Of a stretch of DNA of 64,000 bases, positions 34,560-45,564 are shown in pieces. Source of the stretch: Isoetes taiwanensis (taxonomy: Eukaryota > Streptophyta > Lycopodiopsida > Isoetales > Isoetaceae); contig JAJEKV010000030.1 of NCBI GenBank assembly GCA_021234155.1, positions 15,676,003 to 15,740,002 on the forward strand, in the 5' to 3' direction. A model generated the notes under the pieces. It ran no database searches and was not told the DNA's origin. It saw only the letters and a program-made list of their open reading frames with translations. The position numbers were made by a program, and so were the translations under genes. The number at the start of each line of letters is the position of its first letter. Position 1 is the first letter of the stretch.

Positions 34560-36462
34560 ATGAAATGCTTTTACTCGAAAATCAAGCTGATAAAATCTTG
34601 GATTAAAAACTGGTCCAAGTCCAATTATAATGAGAGATCCAGACAGAAAGATAGTCTTTTCAGTCAAATGAGAGATTTTAGATCTCAGCTTCAAAGGGAC
34701 CCTCACAATATTAATCTGCAAGTTGGGGAGGAGATTTTAGAAAATAAAATTAAATCAATTGAGGAGATTGAAGCTAAGAGTTATGCCATCAAATGCAAGA
34801 TCAAGTACAATAAGGAGATGGACTGTGGCAGTTCTAAATTCTTTTACAGAACTGCTAGAAATAGATTGCTCAATAACTCCATCATCCAAGTTCAATCTGA
34901 GAATGGTACTAATATTGATACTTCTACAGAGATCAAGAAATTCTTCCATGATCAATATGCTGCTTTATTTAAGGAGAGTGTCCCTAATGCTCAAACTCTT
35001 CCCAAAAGCAATGCTTTTCTCTCTCTTATTTCTCAGATTACTCCTAATAATGACAGTATAATGGAAGATTCTCAACTGAGCAAGAAATCTATAATGTCCT
35101 TACAAGTTTTAGTAAAGGCAAATCCCCTGGTCCAGATGGCATTCCCCCTGAGTTTTACATTCATTTCTGGGAGCTTCTAAAGCATGATATTGTTAAATTG
35201 GTTCATGGTTTCTGGAGGGCTGACCATTTGCACTCCTCCATCTCAGCTGGTTTTATCACTCTCATTCCTAAAGTTGACAAGCCTATTTCTTTTTCTGATT
35301 GGAGGCCTATCTCCTTAACTAATTCCTCTTATAAACTGTGTGCCAAGATTATTGCCAACAGAGTGAAACCTTTCTTGCAAAAATGCATTGATATCAAACA
35401 ATCTGCTTTCTTGCCCAATAGATATATCCTGGGCAACTACATTGTGGCCATGGAGGGTCTGCACTGGAATAGAATTTCTTCTCAGAATTGTGTTCTCCTA
35501 AAGTTAGATTTCAAGAGGGCCTTTGACTCTGTCAACTGGATTTTTTAGAATTTGCTTTGAAAAGGATTGGTGTCCATCATAAAATCATTTCCTTGATATT
35601 TGGACTTAACTCCATGGCAAATTCTGCTGTTCTGGTAAATGGCTCCCCTACATCTTTCTTCAAGCTAGCTCGAGGTGTTAGGCAAGGTTGCCCTCTAGCT
35701 CCCTATTTATTCCTAGTTGTGGCTGAAATGCTAACTAAGGCAATTGTCTATCATCAAAACAATGGTTTTATTAAAGGCCTTGATCTTCCATTAAATAATG
35801 GCAGCCTCATTATCTCTCAATATGCAGATGATACTTTTGCTTTCCTTGAGTCTAATTCTGAGAACATTGCAAAGTTCCTCAATATTATTGATTCTTTCTC
35901 ATCTGCTTCTGGAATTTATCTGAACATTGGAAAAAGTATTATTATTGGTGATTCCCCTCATGATAATCTCTGTGGAATTAAAATTCTGAATGCTATGCAA
36001 GCTTCCAAGCTATTAGGGATGCCTTTATCTCTCAATCCTAGTATTAAAGGTCTCTGGGACCCTATCATTCAGAGAATTAGGAAGAAGCTGAATTTCTTCA
36101 GAAACACTCTCTCTCTAGCTGGAAGAACCTTAATTGCAAACTCTGTTCTGTCAGCTTCTCATATTTACTTCTCCTCTGCTTTGGTGGCACCTAAATGTAT
36201 TTATAATGAGCTTGAGAAGATCATCAGAAATTTCATTTGGAAGGGCTCACACTCAGTCAATTGGGACACTGTCACTCGTGCCAAAAAATATGGTGGCCTT
36301 GGCTGTAAGGACTTATATCTTCAAGCATGTGCATTGGCTGGTAAATTTATTTGGAGAACTCTTGAGGGAAACAACTCTGTAGCTTCAATTTTCATTAGAT
36401 ACTGGCTAACTTGCTTTTCACCCTTTACATCCAGGTACCAACACCTCTCCTCTTATGCATAA
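34560..36462 (+). pseudogene. L1 reverse transcriptase region, three frames
   Basis: 34560-35180 holds the coiled linker before RT, ending SFSKGKSPGPDG-like in a shifted frame. 35198-35548 has SAGFITLIPKVDKP, DWRPISLTNSSYKL and motif A LKLDFKRAFDSVNW before a stop. 35557-36462 continues in another frame with motif B GVRQGCPLAPYLFL and motif C SQYADDTFAFLES, the YADD pair intact. Typical plant L1 ORF2 layout; breaks at 35180-35198 and 35548-35557 make it inactive. Confidence 0.85.
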
Positions 36463-37489
36463 CATGATTAGAGCCTGGAATGTTGTTCAAAATTGTTTAG
36501 ATGAGCCTGGTGTGGAAGATCTTCATATGAACTCCTCCTTGTTTTGGTCTGCTGGCTTCAAAGACAACAATGGAAATACTCTGGCTTTGAGACATCCCAA
36601 AATTTATAAAAAATGGCTCCATCACAGTATCACTCATGTCAGGAATTTATATTCGAATGGGCATCTCATTTCTTGGACCAACCTCAGGAGGCTAATCCAT
36701 GGAACCTCCAGTGATAAAGCTGTCTACTTTCATCTCAGAAATATCCTGACTAATAATGCTAACTTAGCTGAGAGTGGCAATGGGCTAACATGGAAAATAA
36801 ATGGTATCAACAAGTATAAAGTTAGCAGAGTCTATGCTCATCTGAATCACAGGATAACTTATGTAAAAGCCAGGACAAAGTGGTCTCTTACAGAAGAAGA
36901 ATACCATAGTTTATTTAATAACACTTGGAATTCCGATTGTCCTCCTAAAGTAAATTATTTTGTCTGGTTGATTGCTCAAAAAAGCCTCCCAAACCTTGTA
37001 TCCTTATCTAAGAGAAATTCTACTATCAGGCCTACATGTCTCTCTAATTGTTCCAGTGATGAAACCATGCAGCATATCTTTGAATGTCCTAAGCTGCTAC
37101 AATTTTGGACTTGGTTCTACAGTAAATTTGGTCACCATTTCTGTGTGCACAACCAATTTAACTTGTTAAAATGCATTCAGAATAATGATGCCTTCAAGAA
37201 TACTATTATGTTTATTGCTCTATGGAACATTTGGAAAGCAAGAAATAGGATTGTGCATGGTCATAAAAATTTCTCGTTATTCTGGATTAAAATGCACTTT
37301 CAACTGGATCTAGAAGCTTTTGGTACAGCTCACAAAAGTAAATTTGCAGATTCTTATGACAGGAAATGGGATGCAATTGGTAAATTTATAGGTGGCTTTA
37401 ACATTTTTGTTTCAGATCTTCATGTCATTAATTCTGATGCCCCTTTTTCTGATGTTATTGATAGAGTACCTGGAATTTCTCAAAGGTGA
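36455..37489 (+). pseudogene. L1 C-terminal region with zf-RVT domain
   Basis: Overlaps the RT frame by a few bases. After HHSITHVRNLYSNGH comes the zf-RVT block VNYFVWLIAQKSLPN...C...C...HIFECPKLLQFW, then FIALWNIWKARNRIVHG, the standard end of plant L1 ORF2. The stop is at 37487-37489. Confidence 0.8.
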
Positions 37490-37928
37490 AGGCAGGAACA
37501 GATTTGACACATTGTTAAGCTACCATGAGGCTACCTTGTACTGCAACAATACAGGTGTCACAGATCTTGAGCCTCCAGGGCCTAATGCAACAGCAGATGA
37601 AGTGAAACTCTACCAAGTCAGAGTCAATAGTAATGAAAACACTTGGGCTAAGATATATTGTAGAGAGGTGGTACAGATGTATTGCATTTTCAACTTCCTC
37701 TTCATGTATCACTACTCTTTGACTGATAGGCAGCTCAGCAGATACAGGGAATTATACTATTCTCATAAAATGTTGGCTGACTTGTATGGCACGTTGCTAC
37801 TTCTGATGGGAAAAGAAGATATTCACTCCCTGCTGATGGAGAATGGATCAGAGTTCAACAGTTATAAGTTTGGGACAGATAAAGGCTTCTACTGGGTCTA
37901 CAATTCCATATTCGACCAGATAATGTAG
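37485..37928 (+). CDS. Extra open stretch downstream of L1 ORF2, unknown
   Basis: About 145 codons stay open after ORF2 in another frame, inside the L1 before its poly(A). Features seen: FDTLLSYHEATLYC, ENTWAKIYCREVVQMYCIFN, YSLTDRQLSRYRELYYSHKM and a C-terminal FGTDKGFYWVYNSIFD. Composition is protein-like (Tyr- and Leu-rich, few low-complexity runs). I do not recognise it. It may be an ORF2 extension reached by a frameshift or a transduced host segment. Confidence 0.35.
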   Translation, partial: GEGRNRFDTLLSYHEATLYCNNTGVTDLEPPGPNATADEVKLYQVRVNSNENTWAKIYCREVVQMYCIFNFLFMYHYSLTDRQLSRYRELYYSHKMLADLYGTLLLLMGKEDIHSLLMENGSEFNSYKFGTDKGFYWVYNSIFDQIM

Positions 37929-38363
37929 CAATGAGCTACCACATCCATATAAACCACTCCAAATTTCACACTTCCCCTTTCTCCTCTACATCCAAATTCC
38001 TGTCACATTGTCATCTGCTAATGCTCAATACTTTATCTAGTGCATGTTTAACTTTATGCTCTAGCTTTTTGCTTGGCTTCTTGTTCATGCAGGTTTTTGG
38101 ACTTTTGCTCACATCAGGAGTATATGATTTTTGCTACATAGTGCAAGACACATCATATATTTACCTTGTTACTCAGACTTGGATTTGCTAGTGATAAGCT
38201 CTTTCAAAAACTTGAAGATACATATTATTATTTTTTTAACATAAACTTGTTTAATTTTTCGTGGCTGATAATGTGGATTCTTACCACATGCCACAACTTT
38301 GTATGGCTTTAATTAATTAATGGAAAAAACACCTCTTACTCTCAAAAAAAAAAAAAAAAAAAT

Positions 38364-40475
38364 CAAAGGGAAATGTTTTACCTCCTGGAACGTCATCCCA
38401 GGACCTTCTGCCGAAGGGTTCTTAGAAAGCCAGTACAGCCCACAGGGAATACCACTCCCGAGCAGTGGAGACAATACTTGCAACAGCTATACGACTCAGG
38501 GTGCACATGCAGCATTACCCTTGCAAGAAGGCCCAGTGCTGGAAATCACAGATTCGGACGTGGAACAAGGCTTGCAGCGTCTTGCCAATGGGAAAGCCCC
38601 AGACTTGGATGGCATGCAGGCATAATTGCTTAAGTGGGCAGGGCCGTCCATAATACCAGTGCTGACTGCCTTGTTCAACAAGGCATTACAGGAAGGTTTC
38701 CCGCTGCAGTGGACCAATAGCAGAGTTGTTCCCATATATAAGGCAGTGACCCACCCCGCCTTGACCCATTATCGAACAATCATGGTCAGTTCGGTGTTTG
38801 CAAAATTGCTTGCTGGGATTCTCGAGCAGCAGTTGACGGGCTGGGCAGAGGCAGCAGAGGTGCGGGCCCTCACCCAGGCAGGATTCAGACCCCGGCACTC
38901 AACCATTGACCACATCTTCACGTTGCAAACTCTGATTGAAGACAGCAGGAACCGCCGTCAGGATCTATATTGTTGCTTTGTGGATTTTGCGAAGGCGTTT
39001 GGCACTGTGTCTCGGGAAAAACTATGGGCAAGACTGCAACAGCCGGGGTTCCTGTGAGATTTGCGAGAATGCGATTAGTAATGTGCTATAATTAAAGATG
39101 CTCGGGCCGGTTGCGTGCACAAGCCAACCATTTGATAGCAGTATCGGGGTTCGTCAAGGATGCCCTCCTCTCTCTCCAACATTGTTTGGGCTTTACATTG
39201 ATCAATTGGAGAGCTGGCTTGCTGATAATGGGGGCGATGGAGCTCACCTTCTCTATCAGATCATCAGACAGTTAATATATGCTGATGATGTGGACCTCCT
39301 AGCTTACACACCGGCCAGACATGCAACGACATCTCGATGCCCTGGACACATTCCCGCCAAGCGACCGATATGCGTCAACCCGCCAAGACTAAGGTGGTTT
39401 TCATATCATCTTCACGTCAGCCGAGGGTCCCCTCCTTCAGTTACCGAGGCCAAAATGTGGAAGTTGCATCCACATACAAATATTTGGGAGTGGAGTTTCC
39501 TTCTACTATGCACTGGGATACATCCATACGGCCACGAAAGTGACGGCAAGCCGAAGGCACTATATGCAATGCAAAACAATAGTCATAGAGCGGAGTTGTA
39601 TGATTGGGCCCATCATCCACGCTCTGTTCAAGGTCTTAGTGGAGCCTGTCCTTTTATACGGGGTGGAAGTATGGGGCCCAGTAGTATCACTTGCTACTTG
39701 GAATGACTTGGAGCAGGTCCAGAAAGCCTTCTTAGTACGAGCACTAGGGGTGAAGTCCACAGTCCCATATCAAATTCTACTGCAGGAGACAGGATTCTTG
39801 CCTCTTCAGAGGGCGGCCCTTGATCGCCACATTGTCTATTTTCAGAAGGTGGTCAATATGGACGATGCTCGTCTCCCTAAACTAGCTTATATCATGGCAA
39901 TGGAGCCACAACGCCTCAAGGCCTGCTGGAGGGAAAAGAGAGCTCAATGGTTGGCTAGATGGAATGTGCAGGAGCACAGGTGCATACATGTGCAAACAGA
40001 GGCAGATCGCCATAGCTTGAGGCAATATCTTGACGATTGCTTCCTCAGCAAGCTTTGGGATGCCAATGCCCTTGAACAGGTCAAGACAGCACACTACCAG
40101 CGCCACATAAATCCCACATTGGAACGAGGCCCGCAATGCTACCTGCGTACCCACTTGCCCATGAAAAGGCGTAGACTCATTGCCTCCATTCACACAGGGG
40201 TACATCATCTTCGAATTGAGACATGCAGATGGATTGGTGAGCCACGCCAGGACAGGCTCTGTCAATGCTGCCAAATGGGAGTCATTGAGGATGAATCTCA
40301 TACCCTTCAAAGTTGCCCAGCATATGATCAAATTCGGACACGATATGCTGAGTTGGTCAGGCCTGGCCAGCCGTTACATGTGACATTGAGCACAGCATCC
40401 GTACGGGTGCTGGGATCATATCTTCAGGAGGTTATGGACATGCGAGATCAGCTATGTCCTCGGGCACACACTTGA
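38364..40475 (+). pseudogene. LINE copy d RT, thumb and zinc knuckle, several frames
   Basis: 38373-38633 has the pre-RT linker (FYLLERHPRTFCRR). 38626-39057 has fingers with GFRPRHSTIDHIFTLQTLIE and motif A FVDFAKAFGTV, where the usual FD is FG. 39098 onward holds motif B GVRQGCPPLSPTLFGLYIDQ and motif C IYADDVDLLAY. 39337-39543 holds the thumb motif YKYLGVEF. 39540-40475 has LLYGVEVWGP, LLQETGFLPLQRAALDRH and the knuckle CQCCQMGVIEDESHTLQSC followed by PAYDQIR. It is the same family as the three truncated copies at 14-20 kb. At least four frame breaks make it inactive. Confidence 0.85.
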
Positions 40476-40986
40476 CATGTATATAAACATTGATGTATAC
40501 TTGTACAGTTTGACAGCATTCTTATTACTGCCACGGTTTTTCCCTCGAAAACCCTTCGGGGCGGGGGTTTTTTAACCCGGACAGTAATAAGTTTGCTGCG
40601 CTCCTTATGGGTCCCAGAGGCCGATTGGCCTCAGTGGACGATAAAAAATCATTCTCATTCTCATTCTCATTCTCATTTTGGAGGTTGATATTTACATCTT
40701 TCATAAATTCCCAACATCAAATCTTTATTTTAGCCTTAAGCACTTGCGAAGTACAGTTAAGGGGTGCACAAGCCGGCGCCAAATTCTTGTATATCATTAA
40801 AAGTATATCAAAAAGAAAATCCTTTCGTGACATGTATATCGAATACGTCATAAAAGGCCTATAATGTCAGCACGATCAAAAACCGTATATATGTTACATA
40901 AGATTGTTAGTGGTTAACATGGGTATTCGTAGCAAAATACGTACAATGCTGATGGTGGCATCTAGGTTTGTGAATAGAAACTCCCA

Positions 40987-41221
40987 GGGGATTCACATTT
41001 GATCAGCGTATAACCCATGAGAGTTCAACGGAGGGGTGTTTTTTGGACCATTTGCGTACGTATACTTAGGGGTTATAGGTGTTTTTAGCCACTAATTTGG
41101 AGCAATATCTATACACAGAGGGGTCAAATTGCCTTTTGAAATTGCGTATACAAGGGGGATTTTTTGCTACCCTTCGAATGCAGATGCCATACCCCCCTTA
41201 TGTATAAGTGCACCCCCCGGG
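40987..41221 (+). mobile_element. MITE-like repeat, copy 1
   Basis: About 235 bp related in the same orientation to 46690-46922. Shared words: GGGGATTCAC at the start, GTACGTATAC, AGGGGTC(A/G)AATT, ATACCCCCCTTA and a TAAGTG(C/A)ACCCCCCGGG end. The ends GGGGATTCAC and GTGCACCCCCC are roughly inverted. No coding capacity. Confidence 0.6.
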
Positions 41222-41614
41222 TAGATACTGTATAAGGTTTTTTTCGAAGGTCTAGAGTCAGATTGAAGCGCGCGTGGGCTGTTGCAGATGGCGTCCAGGG
41301 CTCGACCTTCTAATTCCGGCGAAGGCAAATGTCGGCTAGACCGTCTTGAGGTGAGCAGATGCTTGCAGGAAGCGATGCCATGTTGTATAGGGCATTCTCT
41401 TGTCGATTTGAAAGCTTTGTTTGTTGCAAGCTTCGACGCATCTCTTGTTTCTTTTCACATGTTTCTTGTTTCTTGTTGCAAAAGTTCCATAGACGCTGCT
41501 TCATTCCCCCTGAAGCAGAGTTTTCTGGGCGCTTGTATCAACTCTTACAGAGCTTGAAATCCTTTATGCTAGGTTTAAAGGCTTCAAGGGCGTAATACTT
41601 AGCTCCTTTTCTAA

Positions 41615-41926
41615 ATTTCCGGTACCATTCCTGCATTTTTTTGTTTCTCATTCCATGGCCTCGAGCAGTTTTTGCCATCCAATACAGGTCTCAAAGGTCC
41701 CATCCCTGTGGCATTCTTCGGCCTTTCTAATCTCCGAGAGCTGGGTTTATCTCGTTCGATGTTTGATACAATAGATTTGGGTGGGTTTGGTGGCGTTTTA
41801 CCACCAAAAATCTCCAAGCTTCGCAGCGTTCAGATTCTGAAGCTGAGCAGTGCTAAGATTTCTGGGCGCATTCCGATGAGCTTCTATTCCACTTTTGCCT
41901 CTTCTTGGGAGAGCAAGCCACCATAG
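41615..41926 (+). pseudogene. Leucine-rich-repeat fragment
   Basis: In shifting frames the strand encodes GLKGPIPVAFFGLSNLREL and LRSVQILKLSSAKISGRIP, the plant extracellular LRR pattern LxGxIPxxxxxLxxLxxLxLS. About three repeats are visible, then a stop; no signal peptide, kinase or anchor. A good donor follows a short ATG-started piece at 41288-41350 (ends CTTGAG before GTGAGC), but its link to the LRR is unclear. It could derive from an LRR receptor kinase or a polygalacturonase-inhibitor-like protein. Confidence 0.6.
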
Positions 41927-42015
41927 TATCATTCCGTACTTCTGTATTTGCTTTGCTCTGTTGTATTTTTGGCCCTCTGGGCAATGGTGTGGGCGCCAGA
42001 AAAGCCCCTATTAAA

Positions 42016-42034
42016 TGGGGTCAATTTGACCCCA
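42016..42034. repeat. Near-perfect 19-nt palindrome
   Basis: TGGGGTCAA-T-TTGACCCCA has 9-bp arms around one base. It lies outside any coding sequence, next to a second GTTGACCC word. Confidence 0.8.
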
Positions 42035-43191
42035 TGTTGACCCGAACTGGGAGGCCAAGATCTGCCCCACCGGCATATTCCACAAAAAATGCTGTCATCT
42101 GACGGCCCACAAAAAATAATTTATCGGTGGGCAAACGTTTTAGGTCTCATCGGAAAATTTCATATGGTTATTTTGATCAGTCGGATATCTTATGTTTAGA
42201 GCCAGAACTTTTCATTGTCGTAATAGAAAACCATAATAAAACTTGTCGGAAAAATTCCTACGATAAACTAACTCAACCAGAAAATTTGCAATTTCAACCG
42301 ATTGGTTTATAGTGTTCCCCGGACTTTGCCCAACACTGGCCTATATCCGAATTCGCTCTGTCGTCGATTTTCGAACTCTAATGGGTTTTCGAAAAAAATA
42401 AAAAGACGTGAGCCATTGGATCTTCTCCACCTATGGTTTTATGCGGGGTGTAGATGCCGTATAGGTGGCACGACCTTTCACCACCCGTAATTTAGGAAAA
42501 ACTACCTAAATGCCTCTCAAAATAGCCCTGACATTTCAATTATTTCCCTAAATGCCCCTGGTCAACAAAATACCACTGTATTATAGCGTGTTTACCTAAA
42601 TGCACCCAATTTTTTTACGAAATTACTAAAATGCCCCATAAAAATGGACACATTAACGTACAACTTTGATACATGATGCCCTTTTAACACTAGAGTTGTC
42701 CACTGGACCATCTGTGGTCCATGGACCAGAATTGGTCCATCATACCTCTTCCACTTAAACCCATATATCTAGAGAAAAACTTCTCCATTTTGCAATATAC
42801 CACCACCTTTTGAATCTTCACTTGATTCTTTATGATCTATAATAATTTCATGACCAATGGATTCACCCATATGTTGTGGTGATTGTCCAAATCTCATACA
42901 ATTTAGCAGCGTACTAGTCCAGAACTGCATTCTTCAAGTTTTCTAGCACAAAGGGGTCCAAACCTTACTAAAATCAAAAGTAGATGATTTTTTTATGATA
43001 AAACATATTGAATTGCATGTTCCCATTTTTTCACTATTATATGATATTAGATGAAGTCGCCAAACCTTATTTTGCTCAAACGAGCTGTTTGAGTGTATGA
43101 ACTATTTCTCTTTTACTATTACAGATTTTGGCCTAATTCTTGTGGTCATAAGTTGTTCACTCTAAGAGCTGAAATGAAATAATTTCTACAG

Positions 43192-43901
43192 GCATTACAA
43201 GTGGCTCAGCTCATGGAACAAGCAATTGAAGGTAACTACCATAATGCAGTTATGATTTCTTTAGAAAGGGCCCAAAGTGAGCATTCTCAGCTTGAAGATG
43301 TAAGAGAATAATGCATTCTTAGCTCGTTTCAGAGCAGGTTGGGTGTACATTTAAGTATGCACATTGGGTATGTCAGTACTTGAAGAGGATATAGGTAAGC
43401 TTTAAATGCTCTTTTCACTTATTTGAGTATTCTATATACTGTCTGTCTGTAGTACCCTAGATCCAGGCACATTGAAAAATAGTTATTTCTGTTGCATTCA
43501 TTGTCAACCATCTTTTACCGCATAAATTTAATATTATTCCATATTTTTTTTATTAGGTATAGACAGTCTGTGAATTGCTTAAGCAGATTCTAAGTCACAA
43601 ATACTGCAAGGAAGAAGACGTTATTGGACTCAAAGATTATCAGTAGATCTTAAATATCTTGGCCGCTTTGAAGAAATTCTACACGTTGCAGAGCCTGGAG
43701 TAAATGACCCTTTTGTGAAAGCTGATGAGCACTTAGCATTGGGCTTACCACCTCGAAGATGGAAAGTGCCTCCATTTCCTAAAATGTTGGAAAGAACAAC
43801 TAAAATGGTAGGGCCTTTTGTCTTCTACAAGTTTAGTATATCCTCACTCGTTTGTTGGATCTGCCAGGTAATAATCCAAGGTAGACCCATTCACTTATGA
43901 T
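43192..43901 (+). pseudogene. FAN1-like nuclease gene fragment
   Basis: Three exon-like blocks. 43192-43299 (acceptor CTACAG, donor GTAAGA, exactly 36 codons) reads ALQVAQLMEQAIEGNYHNAV and onward. About 43557-43807 contains GRRRYWTQRLSVDLKYLGRF, EEILHVAEPGVNDPFVKA and GLPPRRWKVPPF before GTAGGG. 43868-43901 reads VIIQGRPIH then a stop. This order matches the central part of plant FAN1, a structure-specific nuclease for interstrand-crosslink repair, as I recall the family. The C-terminal VRR-NUC domain is missing and a few residues are deleted before GLPPRRWK, so it is a relic. The family call needs a search. Confidence 0.5.
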
Positions 43902-44049
43902 CCAGGTCAAGTGCGGCACTTTGCACTGCAGAGCTAGGTCTTGTACAGTACACTGCTGCCCATTCTTCACACCACTGATGGGTTCTATACTACAAAGCGC
44001 CATATCTAATCAAAGCACATCCTGAGAGTATTTTACAAGGCAGTAAAGG

Positions 44050-44630
44050 AAGGCATCAAGAGATAGATCCATACCCTTATAATTGAAGCAGGACTTGATT
44101 AAAATGTTGTTATTTGAACATCCATGATCACTATGTATAACGGGTGCGTAAGCTTGCATAATGCACTCAAGCTGTTCACAAAAGTTGGCAAATTGAACTT
44201 GCTTATGTGGACAGCAATGCTCATAGTACAAGCTCAGTCTGGAGCTTGCAAGATGCATGTGCTCTTTTTAATAAAATGCATGAAAGGAATATAGTTTCAT
44301 GAATGATATGCACAACACGGATACGAGAACAAGCTTCTAGATTGATGAGAGAAATGCAGTTACAGGGTATAACGCTAACCAATTTTACATTTACTAGTGT
44401 TTTTGGTGAATGGCCCAGATGTTGAACATGCTTTTACACCCTGCAGTTTCATCTGATAAAAGATGGTCAGTGGCTCCAACGAAAGCCTTGTGGAAGGTTG
44501 TCATTGGCTTAATTCTGTTTATCAAACAGTTGGCAGATCAAAGTCTGTGGAACATTTCAATTACATATTGAATCACCTTGGACATTGTGGTTGGTTGGAA
44601 AATGTTTCTGTGAAACGGGCAATATATCAG
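44050..44630 (+). pseudogene. PPR-protein fragment
   Basis: Broken frames encode pentatricopeptide-type pieces: HNALKLFTKVGKLNLLMWTA, FLNKMHERNIVS, LMREMQLQGITLTNFTFTSV and VEHFNYILNHLGHCGWLENV, the last resembling the EHYxCMVDLLGRxGxLxEA block before the E domain of PLS-class PPR proteins. Stops and shifts are frequent. PPR proteins bind organelle RNA and direct editing or processing; this piece cannot. It runs straight into a TFIIF-beta exon. Confidence 0.6.
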
Positions 44631-45056
44631 AACACGCAGAGAGCGTGGTGAACTGGAGGATATTGTGTTCAAATTGTTTGAGAGACAAACCAATTGGGTG
44701 TTGAAACAACTTGTGCAGGAAACAGACCAACCAGTTGTAAGCTTCTTCCAGCACAAATTAACGTCTACAATAATAATGCTGCATCTTTTGAAGAACCTCT
44801 TATCTACATAAATTTATTGCCATTGTTCAAGTGGAAGTTCTTCCCTTGGCCCAATTTTTTGCTTAGGCATGCAGCTAAAGCATCTCTTAGTAGTCTGAAA
44901 GTGCTAATTTGTATTTCTGTACAGGCTTTCTTGAAGGAAATTTTGAATGACTTATGCATTTACAATAAACGAGGAACCAACCAAGGCACATACGAGCTCA
45001 AGCCCGAGTTTCGACGAGCATCTACTGCAGAAGAAGCAGCAGAGCTTGTAGAATAG
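44631..45056 (+). pseudogene. TFIIF beta subunit (RAP30) last two exons
   Basis: Exon 44631-44736 (acceptor ATATATCAG, donor GTAAGC) encodes RGELEDIVFKLFERQTNWVL and KQLVQETDQPV. Exon 44925-45056 (acceptor TGTACAG) encodes AFLKEILNDLCIYNKRGTNQ, GTYELKPEFRR and a stop. Frames join in phase 0. This is the winged-helix C-terminus of the TFIIF beta subunit, which recruits RNA polymerase II to promoters. No upstream exons (dimerisation domain) are recognisable in the preceding kilobases, where FAN1-like and PPR pieces lie, so it is most likely a captured or duplicated gene end. Coding sequence of these two exons is undamaged. Confidence 0.72.
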
Positions 45057-45261
45057 CTTAGAGGCTGTACATAGATGGATCTTTTTTGTATACTATTAAG
45101 CTAGAAGGCAGCACTGTACATGTTTTTTGATTGACATTTATACCATATAAAGTGAACAATGCATTTTGGAATGAGGTCAACCTATTTGACTGTTTCTATT
45201 CCAGCTATTTGTTGTTAGATACATGATGGGGAGATAATTTTTAATAAAGGTCTACTACGTA

Positions 45262-45564
45262 GTGTTCCACGGTGTTGGAAATACATACATATTTTTAGCC
45301 TTGTATAGGTTGACATGCTCAAAGAAACATCTGCATAGAGCAAGAGCATTTGCTGGGTTCCTATATCATCGAGGTCGACAGTTGATATCAAAAGGTGAAA
45401 TGCATGGAGGAGATCATCCATACTCGTTATTTGAAGGTTTCGCAGGAATGGCATATATGTTTCTGGACATGGTACACCCAGAGAAGGCAAGGTTTCCAGG
45501 CTTTGAGCTTTCACTCCAAGGTATTATTGCATGGATCTGGCATGTGCAAGTTCCTTTTTTCTAG
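45262..45564 (+). pseudogene. LanC-like protein, 3' exon
   Basis: Encodes VFHGVGNTYIFLALYRLT, RARAFAGFLYHRGRQL, GEMHGGDHPYSLFEGFAGMA and FLDMVHPEKARFPGFEL, the C-terminal end of plant LanC-like (GCL/LANCL) proteins. In the family the first motif is CHG with a zinc-binding Cys; here it is FHG (TTC for TGC), so the metal site is lost. The usual stop after the terminal ...GFEL is also missing and the frame runs on for ~17 codons. Only this exon is present, directly downstream of the TFIIF fragment on the same strand. Confidence 0.72.

Larger units (their letters stand above)
33741..38361 (+). mobile_element. L1-type LINE inserted in LINE copy d
   Basis: 5'-truncated plant L1. The left junction follows AATCAAAAGGAGAA (about 33726-33740), and the right junction has an 18-nt A-run (about 38343-38361) followed by AATCAAAGGGAAATG, a decayed target duplication. 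Removing the insert rejoins the host LINE reading from its endonuclease linker to FYLLERHPRTFCRR. ORF2 parts in order are endonuclease, RT, zf-RVT, an extra open stretch at 37485-37928, and AT-rich 3' UTR. Frame breaks occur near 34372, 35180, 35548 and 36462. Confidence 0.85.
32941..40679 (+). mobile_element. LINE copy d, 5'-truncated, split by an L1, with (CATTCT)n tail
   Basis: The longest copy of the microsatellite-tailed LINE family. The left part (to about 33740) holds the C-terminal half of the AP-type endonuclease. The right part (from about 38364) holds RT, thumb and zinc knuckle. A 4.6-kb L1 sits between. The 3' UTR after the stop at 40475 has a 9-bp stem TTATTACTG/CAGTAATAA enclosing GC-rich sequence (about 40522-40590), then the terminal hairpin GAGGCC-GATT-GGCCTC (40617-40632) and a (CATTCT)n tail (40651-40679). 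It is dead, with several frame breaks. Confidence 0.85.
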
